From: Kuafuiihalomonas sp039024635
GTDB lineage: Bacteria; Myxococcota; Kuafuiibacteriia; Kuafuiibacteriales; Kuafuiibacteriaceae
Assembly (NCBI GenBank): GCA_039024635.1
Contig: JBCCQA010000002.1
Location: forward strand, 62,001 to 126,000
DNA length: 64,000 bases
Direction of reading: 5' to 3'
In this document: one piece after another, positions 1 to 6,766 of the stretch
How positions within the stretch are numbered: the first letter of the stretch is position 1
How the letters are laid out: every line of letters starts with the position of its first letter
Translations under genes and position numbers: made by a program
Notes under the pieces: model-generated
Told to the model about the DNA's origin: nothing
The model's database searches: none
Seen by the model: only the letters and a program-made list of their open reading frames with translations

Positions 1-72
1 GAGCGAGAGAGCATCCTGGGCCCGAGCAGCTAGGGGTACGAGGAAAAGGAGCAGGCAAAGCGTGGCGCGCAC
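1..72 (-). CDS. N-terminal fragment of a secreted protein (cut by window edge)
   Basis: A GTG codon at 72 opens 24 codons that run off the left edge. They form a textbook Sec signal peptide: a basic start (MRAT), a Leu-rich core (LCLLLFLVPLA) and a signal peptidase I-like site after ARA, followed by QDALSL. The frame starts 18 bases after the stop of the inner-rod-like gene and continues that operon. In known type III secretion operons the gene after the inner rod is often the ring lipoprotein SctJ, but no lipobox cysteine is visible here, so the identity stays open. The GTG start is chosen from the signal peptide; no strong ribosome site is seen. Confidence 0.5.
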   Translation of the reverse strand, partial: MRATLCLLLFLVPLAARAQDALSL

Positions 73-90
73 GCCGCCATCTGAGCAGAA

Positions 91-357
91 TCAAACCGGG
101 GTTTCGAGGAGCTTTCGGGTGGTCTCGACCGAGGACTGGACGAGCCGAGCGCTGAGCTCGATCTGTTGGGTGGCCCGGAAGACCTCGACCTGAAGACCCA
201 AGAGCCCGTCTTTGGCGGCGACCAGGTCTTCGACCTCGGCGAGCCTGCGCTGACCCTCGAAGGCCGCCTCGAAGAAGGTCCGAAAGTCGGGGCCCTCCCC
301 TGTTTCAAAGCCAGGGCGGATTGTGACCGGCGGAACACCGCCAACGGAGCGAATCAA
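91..357 (-). CDS. Probable type III secretion inner-rod-like protein (YscI/PrgJ type)
   Basis: 88 residues. The C-terminal half (LLGLQVEVFRATQQIELSAR, then a helix ending in VETTRKLLETPV) has the pattern of the YscI/HrpB/PrgJ inner-rod family: a conserved LxLQ start, an amphipathic helix with a 'LSA' turn, and a final helix ending near the stop. Length fits that family. The start is a TTG at 357 that overlaps the TGA of the upstream sigma-like gene (TTGA); a GGAGG ribosome site lies six bases upstream, which decides for TTG over longer frames. It would polymerise at the base of the needle inside the secretion apparatus. The assignment rests on pattern recognition in a short protein. Confidence 0.5.
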   Translation of the reverse strand: MIRSVGGVPPVTIRPGFETGEGPDFRTFFEAAFEGQRRLAEVEDLVAAKDGLLGLQVEVFRATQQIELSARLVQSSVETTRKLLETPV

Positions 358-794
358 GCTTGACCTCCGCAGAGTAGGGCGAGACGCGACCTCACCCTTC
401 GGGCCCGTTTTCTGCGGCCGGAGGCCGTCACAGGCCCAAGGTCTTGCGCGCCTTCCCACTGGGCTCGAAGCCATCCGCGACTCTCCGGGTCCAAGTCTTC
501 AAAGCCCTGAAACAGACGACGCAGGCGACGGCGGGCCTCCCAGCGTTCATCGGTCCAGAGGGGCGCCGGAAGGTCTTCGCCCTGATGAGAAGAGCGCCCC
601 CGCCCGCATTCCCTTCGGAGGGCATCCAGCATGGCGCCTCGGGCGCGCAAGCCAAAGCGGCCATCGTGCTCGGCCCCGGCTTCAAGGATGCCCAGAGCGG
701 CCCAAGCTACCAGATCGTCCGCGGACAGCGGGCCCGAGGCGTAGCGGCGGGCCCAGCGACGAAGCTCGGGAAGACGTGCCTCGAGAGGCCTCAT
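354..794 (-). CDS. Very small sigma-70-like protein (FliA-type region 2, degenerate region 4)
   Basis: 146 residues. Residues about 10-65 follow sigma region 2 of the FliA/WhiG type: a 'SADDLVAWAALGILEAG' helix and then 'RARGAMLDALRRE', which matches the family signature R-x-RGAMLDELR. Residues about 95-140 (LDPESRGWLRAQW ... RVRSRLALL) look like an eroded region 4 helix-turn-helix. Region 3 is missing and the protein is shorter than any standard FliA. It is translationally coupled to both neighbours (ATGA overlap upstream, TTGA overlap downstream) and sits inside a secretion-apparatus-like operon. It may be a dedicated sigma or a sigma-derived regulator; which one cannot be told from sequence. 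Confidence 0.55.
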   Translation of the reverse strand: MRPLEARLPELRRWARRYASGPLSADDLVAWAALGILEAGAEHDGRFGLRARGAMLDALRRECGRGRSSHQGEDLPAPLWTDERWEARRRLRRLFQGFEDLDPESRGWLRAQWEGAQDLGPVTASGRRKRARRVRSRLALLCGGQA

Positions 795-1195
795 CGCATG
801 TTCCCCACGGCGTTCTTGGCCGCGTCGTGGCGCGCCTTGAGGACGTTGGAGGTCATGGTGAAGGCTCGGGTCTCCTCCTGGATCCGTTGTTGGAGAGCGA
901 TGAGCTGCAGGGAGGAGTCGGTCTGTAGCTGCACGAGATCTCGCTGACCTTGTAGCTGTGGATTGGCGGCCGATACGGGCAGACTGGGCCCCGAAAGCCC
1001 GGCCAGAGCGGCCGAGGCCACGAAGCCTCCGGGGAGGGCGGGAGCAGCCACCGCAAGGCCCTGTTGGGCGACCCGAGTGGCACCGACAAGGCCTTGGTGC
1101 ATCGCGGAACCAAAGCTTTGCCGGGGCGTTCGTCGGGCGGCGCTGGGCGTCGCGGCAAGACGCAAAGACTGGAGGCTGGGGTGCGTGGTCTTCAT
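791..1195 (-). CDS. Possible type III secretion filament/needle-type subunit
   Basis: 134 residues. The first about 80 are Ala/Pro/Ser-rich and low in complexity; the last about 50 are predicted helical and end in SNVLKARHDAAKNAVGNMR. A glutamine-rich helix followed by a 'SNxLKxxHDxAKNxxxN' helix at the extreme C terminus resembles secreted filament or needle subunits, whose C-terminal helix drives polymerisation. First gene of the minus-strand operon, with AAGGTGG four bases before its ATG. A family match cannot be proven by eye; the strongest support is the neighbouring inner-rod-like gene. Confidence 0.35.
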   Translation of the reverse strand: MKTTHPSLQSLRLAATPSAARRTPRQSFGSAMHQGLVGATRVAQQGLAVAAPALPGGFVASAALAGLSGPSLPVSAANPQLQGQRDLVQLQTDSSLQLIALQQRIQEETRAFTMTSNVLKARHDAAKNAVGNMR

Positions 1196-1213
1196 GCAGC
1201 CACCTTAGCTCCC

Positions 1214-1232
1214 AGCCCGTTCGGGCTTTTTT
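1214..1232 (+). terminator. Hairpin plus T-run, plus-strand orientation
   Basis: AGCCC-GTTC-GGGCT followed directly by six T on the plus strand, the form of an intrinsic terminator. No plus-strand gene precedes it. It sits between mscS and the secretion operon, both on the minus strand, where the same hairpin is preceded by A6 and lacks a U-tail. It may block antisense transcription. Confidence 0.45.
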
Positions 1233-1252
1233 GGATCGTGCTCGAAACGCGT

Positions 1253-2065
1253 TCAGTTGTTGGCGACCTTGTCCAGGTGTACGTCCATCTGCGGGAAAGG
1301 GATGCCGATTTGGGCCTCATCGAGGGCCTTCTTGATGGCGACCGTCGCTTTGTCCGTGGTGGGCCAGAACTCGGATGAAGGCACCCAGACTCGGCAGTGC
1401 CAATCGACCGACGAAGCCCCGAGGCCGGCACAGACCACGGCCGGGGCGGGGTCCTGCAGGCGGTTCTCCACCGCGTTCATGACCCCCAGGAGGATCTCCC
1501 GCGTTCGATCCAGGTCGGCGGAGTAGTCGACGCCGACTGTGATCTGCACCCGGCGAGTATCGCGAGCGCTGACGTTCTCGATGGTCGAGCCGAAGACAGC
1601 GCCGTTGGGCACGGTGATGACCCGGTTGTCCGGAGTGATCAGCGTGACGGCGAAGAGGCTGACCTCGTACACCGTGCCCGACTGGCCCGCAGTGGAGACG
1701 AAGTCACCGACTTTGAAGGGCCGGAATATGATCAGCATGACGCCGGCGGCGACGTTGCCCAAGGTGCCCTGGAGAGCGAGACCTACGGCAAGACCGGCTG
1801 CACCCAAGACGGCTGCGAAGCTGGTCGTTTCGACGCCGAAGTAGCCGAGGGCCGAGATAGCGGCCAAGACCACGATCACATAGCGGGCGATGTTGGCGAA
1901 GAAACGAGACAGAGTCGCGTCCAGCTCACGCTTGTCGGAGGTCTTACGAATGAGGTTCGCGACCCTACCGGCCACGAAGAGACCGACGACCAAGATCGCC
2001 AGGGCTCCGACCACGTTGAGGCCGTAACTGATGATCGTTTCCAGGAGCTCGGGGTTCAATTCCAT
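1253..2065 (-). CDS. MscS-family small-conductance mechanosensitive channel
   Basis: 270 residues, close to E. coli MscS. Releases ions and osmolytes from the cytoplasm when membrane tension rises. Three N-terminal transmembrane segments (about 10-32, 57-75, 84-115) are visible; the third carries the Ala/Gly-rich pore helix (AAVLGAAGLAVGLALQGTLGN), followed by FRPFKVGD, the conserved entry to the beta domain, and a C-terminal alpha/beta vestibule (about 170-265). Stands alone; downstream a hairpin separates it from the secretion-like operon, and upstream lies the intergenic repeat array. Starts with ATG. Confidence 0.93.
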   Translation of the reverse strand: MELNPELLETIISYGLNVVGALAILVVGLFVAGRVANLIRKTSDKRELDATLSRFFANIARYVIVVLAAISALGYFGVETTSFAAVLGAAGLAVGLALQGTLGNVAAGVMLIIFRPFKVGDFVSTAGQSGTVYEVSLFAVTLITPDNRVITVPNGAVFGSTIENVSARDTRRVQITVGVDYSADLDRTREILLGVMNAVENRLQDPAPAVVCAGLGASSVDWHCRVWVPSSEFWPTTDKATVAIKKALDEAQIGIPFPQMDVHLDKVANN

Positions 2066-2358
2066 GCCCGCGCGCTATCGAGCCCCTTCCGAATCGACAA
2101 GAGGCAAGTTCGTGTTTTTGGTCCATCAAAGCCCACCTCCCAGAACCGCGCAGGGGCCAGGGGCGCGCGCAGAGAGGCAAAGGCCGCCAGGCCGGAGCCG
2201 AACCAAGAAGGGTGGGCCGGGCTCTGCCCGGACCAGGACCCCAAGACCGCAAAGCGCCGCAGACCGCGCAGAGGCCAGAGGCGCGCGCAGAGAGGCAAAG
2301 GCCGCCAGGCCGGAGCCGAACGAAGAAGGGTGGGCCGGGCTCTGCCCGGACCGGGACC
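2066..2358. other. Intergenic region dominated by a tandem hairpin repeat
   Basis: 293 bases between the mscS start and the stop of the upstream kinase gene. After about 80 bases of leader (which must hold the mscS promoter, not recognisable by eye) the rest is two copies of a repeat spaced 118 bases apart. No open frame with coding character was found. Confidence 0.7.
2168..2242 (+). repeat. Intergenic hairpin repeat, copy A
   Basis: Begins CGCAGAGAGGCAAAGGCC, then GCCAGGCCGGAGCCGAAC, then a second hairpin CCGGGC-TCT-GCCCGG (2217-2231). Nearly identical to copy B, 118 bases downstream, with related copies near 6.5 kb. The match extends upstream to about 2145 (ACCGCGCAGGGGCCAG). Confidence 0.85.
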
Positions 2359-2360
2359 CT
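2286..2360 (+). repeat. Intergenic hairpin repeat, copy B
   Basis: Differs from copy A by only a few substitutions over 75 bases; the match extends upstream to 2263. Contains the same GGCC-N4-GGCC and CCGGGC-TCT-GCCCGG hairpins. Its end touches the stop codon of the kinase gene at 2359. Confidence 0.85.
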
Positions 2361-3381
2361 AGGACCGTTTCAACCGAGCCAAGAATCCTCGGCGTACCAT
2401 CGGCGATGGGGGGGTCGAGTTCCTGCGGCGGACGACCGCCCTATCCAGGCGCTCGACACCGAGCCGGCTTTCCATGCCGAGGCGTCGCGCCCCAAAGAAG
2501 TGCTCGATGACCTCAGCCAAGGACTGGGGCGCTTCGGGGAGTCGAGGTCGTACGTCGGCCAAGGCACGACGCATGTCCTTGGCCGTGGCGTAGCGGCGGG
2601 CCGGCTCTTTTCGCAAGGCTTTGCGAAGGACCGGGTCGAGGGCGGCCAACTCCGGGAAGCGGCGCGCCAGGGGCTCGGGCTCGAGGCTTTGGATGGCCTC
2701 CAGGGTCAGAATGACCTGAGGCCGAGCAAAGGGGTTCTCGAGGGTGGCGAGCTGCCGCAGGAGGATCCCGGACGAGAAGATGTCGGAGCGCCGGTCGAGC
2801 GGCTCGGCCGCCGACTGCTCGGGCGACATGTAAGCGAACTTGCCTTTGACGGTCCCGTTTCCGACCTCGACCGCCTCCTCCTCGGAGTGGGCGATGCCGA
2901 AGTCGATCAGCCGAACGTCACCGTTCCAGTCGAGGAGCACGTTCTGGGGATTGACGTCCTTGTGGACCACCGAGAGCGGCCGATCGAAGCCGTCGGTTCC
3001 TTGGTGGGCGTGGTCGAGGCCATCCAGGACCTGAGCGGTTACGTCGAGCGCGAGGCGACCCGGAAGGCGCTTGCCCTCTTGCTCGAGCACGTCGAGTAGC
3101 TCTCGGAGCCCGATGCCGGGCACGTACTCCATCTCGATGAAGGCCCGGCCTTCGACCTCTCCGACGCGATGCACCCGGGCGATGTGCGGGTGGTCGAAGC
3201 GCTCCAAGAGGCGGCCTTCGGCCACGAACATGGTCTGGAATTCCGGATCGTCGTCTCGCCCGCTGAGGATCCGCTTGATGACGCAGAGGTCATCCCGCGG
3301 GTCGAGGGCCAAGAAGACCTCCCCCATGCCGCCAGTGGCGAGAGCTTCGAGGAGGCAGTACGGTCCGAAGGCCTCGGCCAT
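2359..3381 (-). CDS. Soluble serine/threonine protein kinase
   Basis: 340 residues; a Hanks-type kinase domain fills about 1-280. Visible motifs: Gly-loop GGMGEVF (17-23), ATP lysine K36, catalytic loop HKDVNPQNVLL (140-150) with D142 and N147 (HKD in place of HRD), DFG at 160-162, and SPE (186-188) in place of APE. There is no transmembrane segment or sensor domain; the last about 60 residues are basic and low in complexity, so the protein should be cytoplasmic. It ends beside the repeat array. Its stop lies 7 bases from no other gene on this side, and the CFA-type methyltransferase gene lies just upstream on the same strand. Confidence 0.93.
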   Translation of the reverse strand: MAEAFGPYCLLEALATGGMGEVFLALDPRDDLCVIKRILSGRDDDPEFQTMFVAEGRLLERFDHPHIARVHRVGEVEGRAFIEMEYVPGIGLRELLDVLEQEGKRLPGRLALDVTAQVLDGLDHAHQGTDGFDRPLSVVHKDVNPQNVLLDWNGDVRLIDFGIAHSEEEAVEVGNGTVKGKFAYMSPEQSAAEPLDRRSDIFSSGILLRQLATLENPFARPQVILTLEAIQSLEPEPLARRFPELAALDPVLRKALRKEPARRYATAKDMRRALADVRPRLPEAPQSLAEVIEHFFGARRLGMESRLGVERLDRAVVRRRNSTPPSPMVRRGFLARLKRS

Positions 3382-3388
3382 CGGCCGA

Positions 3389-4240
3389 TCAGACCTTGCG
3401 GAGCTTCATCTGCACGTCGCTGGACCAATGGTTGGCGAAGGCCCGGACGCAGGTGTCGAGATAGCGCTCGTAGTCGTCGAAGAGCTGGTCTCCCCAGGTC
3501 TTCCGAATGTGGTCCTCATGGCTCCGCATGCGACGCAGCCACTCACCCGTGGTCTTGCCGTAGCTTTCGCGCTGAGTCCGAACTTCGAGGACCTCCCAGG
3601 CGGGTTGGGCCGCCATGACCATCTCTTCCAACCGGGGGTTCAAACCACCCGGGAAGATGACGTCGGCCGTGAACTGGAGGTCTTCAAGGGCTTTTCGGGT
3701 GCGCGGAACGACGTTCCGGAGAATGGCCTGAAAGCCGAAGCAAGCGCCCGGCTTCACCCATCGAGCGGCCTTCTCGAAGTAGGTTCGGTACAAGTCGACG
3801 GCTTTGCCATCTCGCGCCTGGGCCGGACTGCAAAGGTGGTCGATCATCTCGATAGACTGCAGTGCATCGTACTTCACCTCGGGCTCGAAGTCCTTGTAGT
3901 CCACGACATGGACGGTCACGCCAGGCAACTCACGCCGTTCGATCTCCTTGGCCTGCTCGGGAGAGAGGGTGATGCCGTGGGCCTGCTTCGTACCGCGGTC
4001 GTACACGTGATACTGCAGGTTCGCGCCCCAACCACATCCGATGTCGAGGACGAGCTTGTCCGGCGTCATCTCGGCGTAGTCGTAGAGGATCTTGCACTTT
4101 TGAATCTGGGCCTGCTCCAGAGTTTCGCCCCCGGTCAGATAGCTGGCCGAGGTGTAGTGCATGTTCTCATCCAGCCACAGCCGGAAGAACTCGTTGGACA
4201 CGTCGTAGGAGACCTGAATGTCCCGCTGGTTCGACGTCAT
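3389..4240 (-). CDS. CFA-synthase-type SAM-dependent methyltransferase
   Basis: 283 residues from the ATG at 4240 (a longer frame exists but the family starts here: MTSNQRDIQVSYDVSNEFF). Motifs of the cyclopropane fatty acyl phospholipid synthase family: 'YDVSNEFFRLWLDENMHYT', SAM motif VLDIGCGWG (64-72), 'GITLSPEQ' and the 'QSIEMIDHL' segment. Shorter than E. coli Cfa (382) because the N-terminal domain is absent, like mycolate/CFA-like enzymes and some natural-product methyltransferases. Likely acts on a membrane-lipid acyl chain; the substrate is not determinable. Eight bases separate its stop from the kinase start, so the two are probably co-transcribed. Confidence 0.85.
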   Translation of the reverse strand: MTSNQRDIQVSYDVSNEFFRLWLDENMHYTSASYLTGGETLEQAQIQKCKILYDYAEMTPDKLVLDIGCGWGANLQYHVYDRGTKQAHGITLSPEQAKEIERRELPGVTVHVVDYKDFEPEVKYDALQSIEMIDHLCSPAQARDGKAVDLYRTYFEKAARWVKPGACFGFQAILRNVVPRTRKALEDLQFTADVIFPGGLNPRLEEMVMAAQPAWEVLEVRTQRESYGKTTGEWLRRMRSHEDHIRKTWGDQLFDDYERYLDTCVRAFANHWSSDVQMKLRKV

Positions 4241-4302
4241 GGCGCGGGACCTAAGCAAAGTTGCCGCGATTGGGGAACAGAGGTCCGGGCTTTTGCGCTG
4301 GC

Positions 4303-6099
4303 TCACGCTCTGCGAAGGCCCAGGGACAGCTCCCGGATTCGGGCCTGGAGCAGGTCGACCTCCAGGTCGGCGTAGCGAGCAGGGAGGAGACGCCGGGAGG
4401 AGGCCTCAAAGGCGGCGAGGAGTTCCATGTACTCCAGCATGGTCCCGTCCCGAGAAGGCAAATAGTCGTCGATGGCCGCCCTGAGGGTGCCTTCGCTCAA
4501 GGTCTCCCCCTCAGCCAGGTCCCAAGCGGCCAGGACCACGGCCTCGACATCGGCGTTGGACCAGCCCACCAGGCGAGCACTCAGCGCCTCCCGGTCTCGG
4601 GGAAACGCTAGGTCGTGGGGGATGGCGTGGCGCCGAAGCTGCGCCTCCAGGACCGGCTCGACGTCCTCGGGCGCGTCCGGATGGAAGAAGGGTATCTTGC
4701 GATCGAGCCGACCGGCCCGCTTGAGGTCGACGTCCAGCTTGTCGGGACGGTTGGTCATGAGGACGAAGAGGACCCGCCCCCGGTTGGTGGGGTCGCTCAT
4801 GAAGCTCTTCAAGCGAGCCATGACGCGGCTGCTGGTCCCGCCGTCAGTCTCTCCACCTTCACCGAAGGCCCGGTCCCCCTCGTCGATGATGACGAGGACC
4901 TGCCCGATGGCCCGAATTACGGCCAAGATTCGCTCCAGGTTCCCCTCGGTGGCGCCGACCCATCGACTGCGGAAATTCTTGAGCTTGATGGCCGTCAGAC
5001 CCGAGGACTTGGCGAAGGCCTCGGCGACGAAGGTCTTGCCGGTGCCCATCGGCCCGACGAAGAGCATGCCCATGGGCACCCGTCGCGTTCGACCTTCCCG
5101 GATATGGCCGGCGATGGCGGCGAGCTCGGCCTTGATGGCGACCATGCCGCCGACGTCGGAAAAGTCATGGTCCGGCTCCACGAATTCGATCAGCCCCATA
5201 CACTCCCGCTCGAGGAGGGCGCGTTTTCGCTGCTCGAGGAGATTCAACACCACCCCATAGCGATCCTCGTTCCCGGCCACCGCGTGGCCCTGGGCCCGCA
5301 GATAGCTTGCCAGCCGCTCCAGGGGCTGTCCTGAGAACATCCGAGCCAGCTTGGCGGCCCGGGGCCCGGCCTCGGGATGATTGTTCAGGCTCTCTCGAGC
5401 CATTTCGTAGCGCGCGCCATAGTCGTCTTCGGAGTCCTCGGCCGGGAGAAGGATGGCGCGAATCTGGATGGCCTTGAGCCCGGCCGACCGGACCGCGAGG
5501 CGCTCGACTTCCGTCGGATTCGCACCGGGTTCGAGGAGACGAATGACCGCGGCCCGCTCCTCTTCGTCCGGAATGGGCAAGGCGAGGGCGGTAACCCGGG
5601 GGTTGCCCACGAGCTTGGGCGACAGGGTTGTGAGCTGCTCGCAAAGGAGGAGGACCAAGTTGTCCGAACTCTCGAGACCAGGGTCCAAGGACCAGCGGTG
5701 CAGGGTCATGACCGCCCGGCGATCGCTCTGGGTGAGGAGGCTGGCCTCTCCTCCTGGGGCAAGCATGTCGGCGTAGTCAATGAGCAGGCCAACGCCGTCG
5801 TTGGCGCGAAGGAATCGCTCCAATGCCGGGAGTGCCCGGTCGGGCTCTCGCAAGCCGACCAGCTCCTCGGCCCCGACCAGGGGCCGCTTCCGAGCCAATA
5901 TCCGGATCCCAGCCGAGGGATTGTAGACGAGCAGAGCGTCCTTCTTGGCCAAGAGAACATCCTGCAGAAAGGCCTCCAGCGGCAGGAGGGCCCCGGCGTG
6001 AAGAACCAAATCGTCGACGTTGCCGTGGAGCAGGAAGACCGTGGACTCGCCCCGCAGGTAAGAGGAGCGGAGCTCTTCGGCCCATGACGGGAGCGCCAT
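4303..6099 (-). CDS. AAA+ ATPase with a degenerate N-terminal AAA-like domain
   Basis: 598 residues from the ATG at 6099; the frame stays open further upstream but would then cover tRNA-Ser. The C-terminal half is a classical AAA module: DVGGM entry, Walker A GPMGTGKT (349-356), Walker B-like VLVIIDEGD (acidic pair at 406-409, DEGD), and an arginine-finger/sensor segment 'NRPDKLDVDLKRAGRLDRK'. The N-terminal half begins MALPSWAEELRSSYLRG and contains STVFLLHGNVDD and LLIDYADML, which look like a P-loop fold that lost Walker A. Probably a hexameric unfoldase or remodeller of unknown substrate. Confidence 0.85.
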   Translation of the reverse strand: MALPSWAEELRSSYLRGESTVFLLHGNVDDLVLHAGALLPLEAFLQDVLLAKKDALLVYNPSAGIRILARKRPLVGAEELVGLREPDRALPALERFLRANDGVGLLIDYADMLAPGGEASLLTQSDRRAVMTLHRWSLDPGLESSDNLVLLLCEQLTTLSPKLVGNPRVTALALPIPDEEERAAVIRLLEPGANPTEVERLAVRSAGLKAIQIRAILLPAEDSEDDYGARYEMARESLNNHPEAGPRAAKLARMFSGQPLERLASYLRAQGHAVAGNEDRYGVVLNLLEQRKRALLERECMGLIEFVEPDHDFSDVGGMVAIKAELAAIAGHIREGRTRRVPMGMLFVGPMGTGKTFVAEAFAKSSGLTAIKLKNFRSRWVGATEGNLERILAVIRAIGQVLVIIDEGDRAFGEGGETDGGTSSRVMARLKSFMSDPTNRGRVLFVLMTNRPDKLDVDLKRAGRLDRKIPFFHPDAPEDVEPVLEAQLRRHAIPHDLAFPRDREALSARLVGWSNADVEAVVLAAWDLAEGETLSEGTLRAAIDDYLPSRDGTMLEYMELLAAFEASSRRLLPARYADLEVDLLQARIRELSLGLRRA

Positions 6100-6209
6100 G
6101 CCCAGGACTGCTACATGGGCCGGAGTCCCAGGGAAACCGGTCAGGGCCCCCAAGCTTGCACCCCGCGCGCTGATCCGATAGCCCTGCATGCCCCGAGGGC
6201 TGGGCTCTC

Positions 6210-6296
6210 GGAGCAGTGGCCGAGTGGTCGAAGGCAGCGGTTTTGAAAACCGCCGTACGTGAGAGCGTACCGGGGGTTCGAATCCCTCCTGCTCCG
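6210..6296 (+). tRNA. tRNA-Ser (anticodon UGA)
   Basis: Acceptor GGAGCAG pairs with CTGCTCC; the anticodon stem GCGGT/ACCGC encloses TTTGAAA, giving UGA. A long class II variable arm (GTACGTGAGAGCGTAC) and GGTTCGAATCC T-arm are present. CCA is not encoded. It lies head-to-head with the AAA+ gene leader. Confidence 0.97.
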
Positions 6297-6475
6297 TCCG
6301 GTCACGCAACGGCCGCAGGCAGCCATGGGCCGGCCTGCGGCGTGGCAGCAAGGCTCCAGCCGACGAAGCTGGAGTGCTGCGCAAAGTTGAAGGCGGCGCG
6401 GAGCGCTGTCTCCCGCGCGCAGTAAGTGGAGTAGGGTCGGGCGAGAGCCCTGGCTCTACGCGGAGAACGTAGCGG

Positions 6476-6547
6476 GGTGGGACGGGCTTGGCCCGGACCG
6501 GGCCCCCAAGCAGGGGTCGCGTCCGGCTTCGCCGGGGCGGGGTCCCA
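6476..6547 (+). repeat. Intergenic hairpin repeat, partial copies D1/D2
   Basis: 6476-6508 matches the GGGTGGGCCGGGC...GCCCGGACC part of copies A/B with changes; 6514-6547 is a 34-base unit that recurs at 6628-6661 with one difference. The second unit forms CCGGC-TTC-GCCGG. Confidence 0.75.
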
Positions 6548-6585
6548 AGAAACGAGCCGAAGACCGCGTAGCGGTCTAAGGCTCA

Positions 6586-6661
6586 CGCAGAGAGGCAAAG
6601 GCCAAAAGGCCGGAGCCGAACGAAGATGGGTCGCATCCGGCTTCGCCGGGGCGGGGTCCCA
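6586..6661 (+). repeat. Intergenic hairpin repeat, copy C
   Basis: Shares CGCAGAGAGGCAAAGGCC and AGGCCGGAGCCGAACGAAGA with copies A/B. The loop of the first hairpin is AAAA in place of GCCA, and the second hairpin is CCGGC-TTC-GCCGG in place of CCGGGC-TCT-GCCCGG, so pairing is kept while sequence changes. Just upstream, 6561-6577 forms AGACCGC-GTA-GCGGTCT. Confidence 0.85.
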
Positions 6662-6664
6662 TTA

Positions 6665-6754
6665 GGACGGATGGCCGAGTGGCTGAAGGCGCTGGTTTGC
6701 TAAACCAGTGTACGGGCAACCGTACCGCGGGTTCGAATCCCGCTCCGTCCGCCA
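6665..6754 (+). tRNA. tRNA-Ser (anticodon GCU), CCA encoded
   Basis: Acceptor GGACGGA pairs with TCCGTCC; stem CTGGT/ACCAG encloses TTGCTAA, anticodon GCU. Class II variable arm and GGTTCGAATCC T-arm present. Discriminator G at 6751 is followed by genomic CCA, unlike the neighbouring tRNA-Ser. argA starts 12 bases later. Confidence 0.97.
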
Positions 6755-6766
6755 TCTTTTTTACCC

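Larger units (their letters stand above)
6297..6664. other. Inter-tRNA region with hairpin repeats
   Basis: 368 bases between the two tRNA-Ser genes. No coding frame is convincing. The first about 170 bases show nothing recognisable; the rest consists of partial and full copies of the same repeat family found at 2.1-2.36 kb. Confidence 0.7.

Noticed and set aside
2145..2360. Mobile element (MITE) reading of the repeat array
   Set aside because: No target-site duplications or terminal repeats beyond the hairpins; kept as repeat only.
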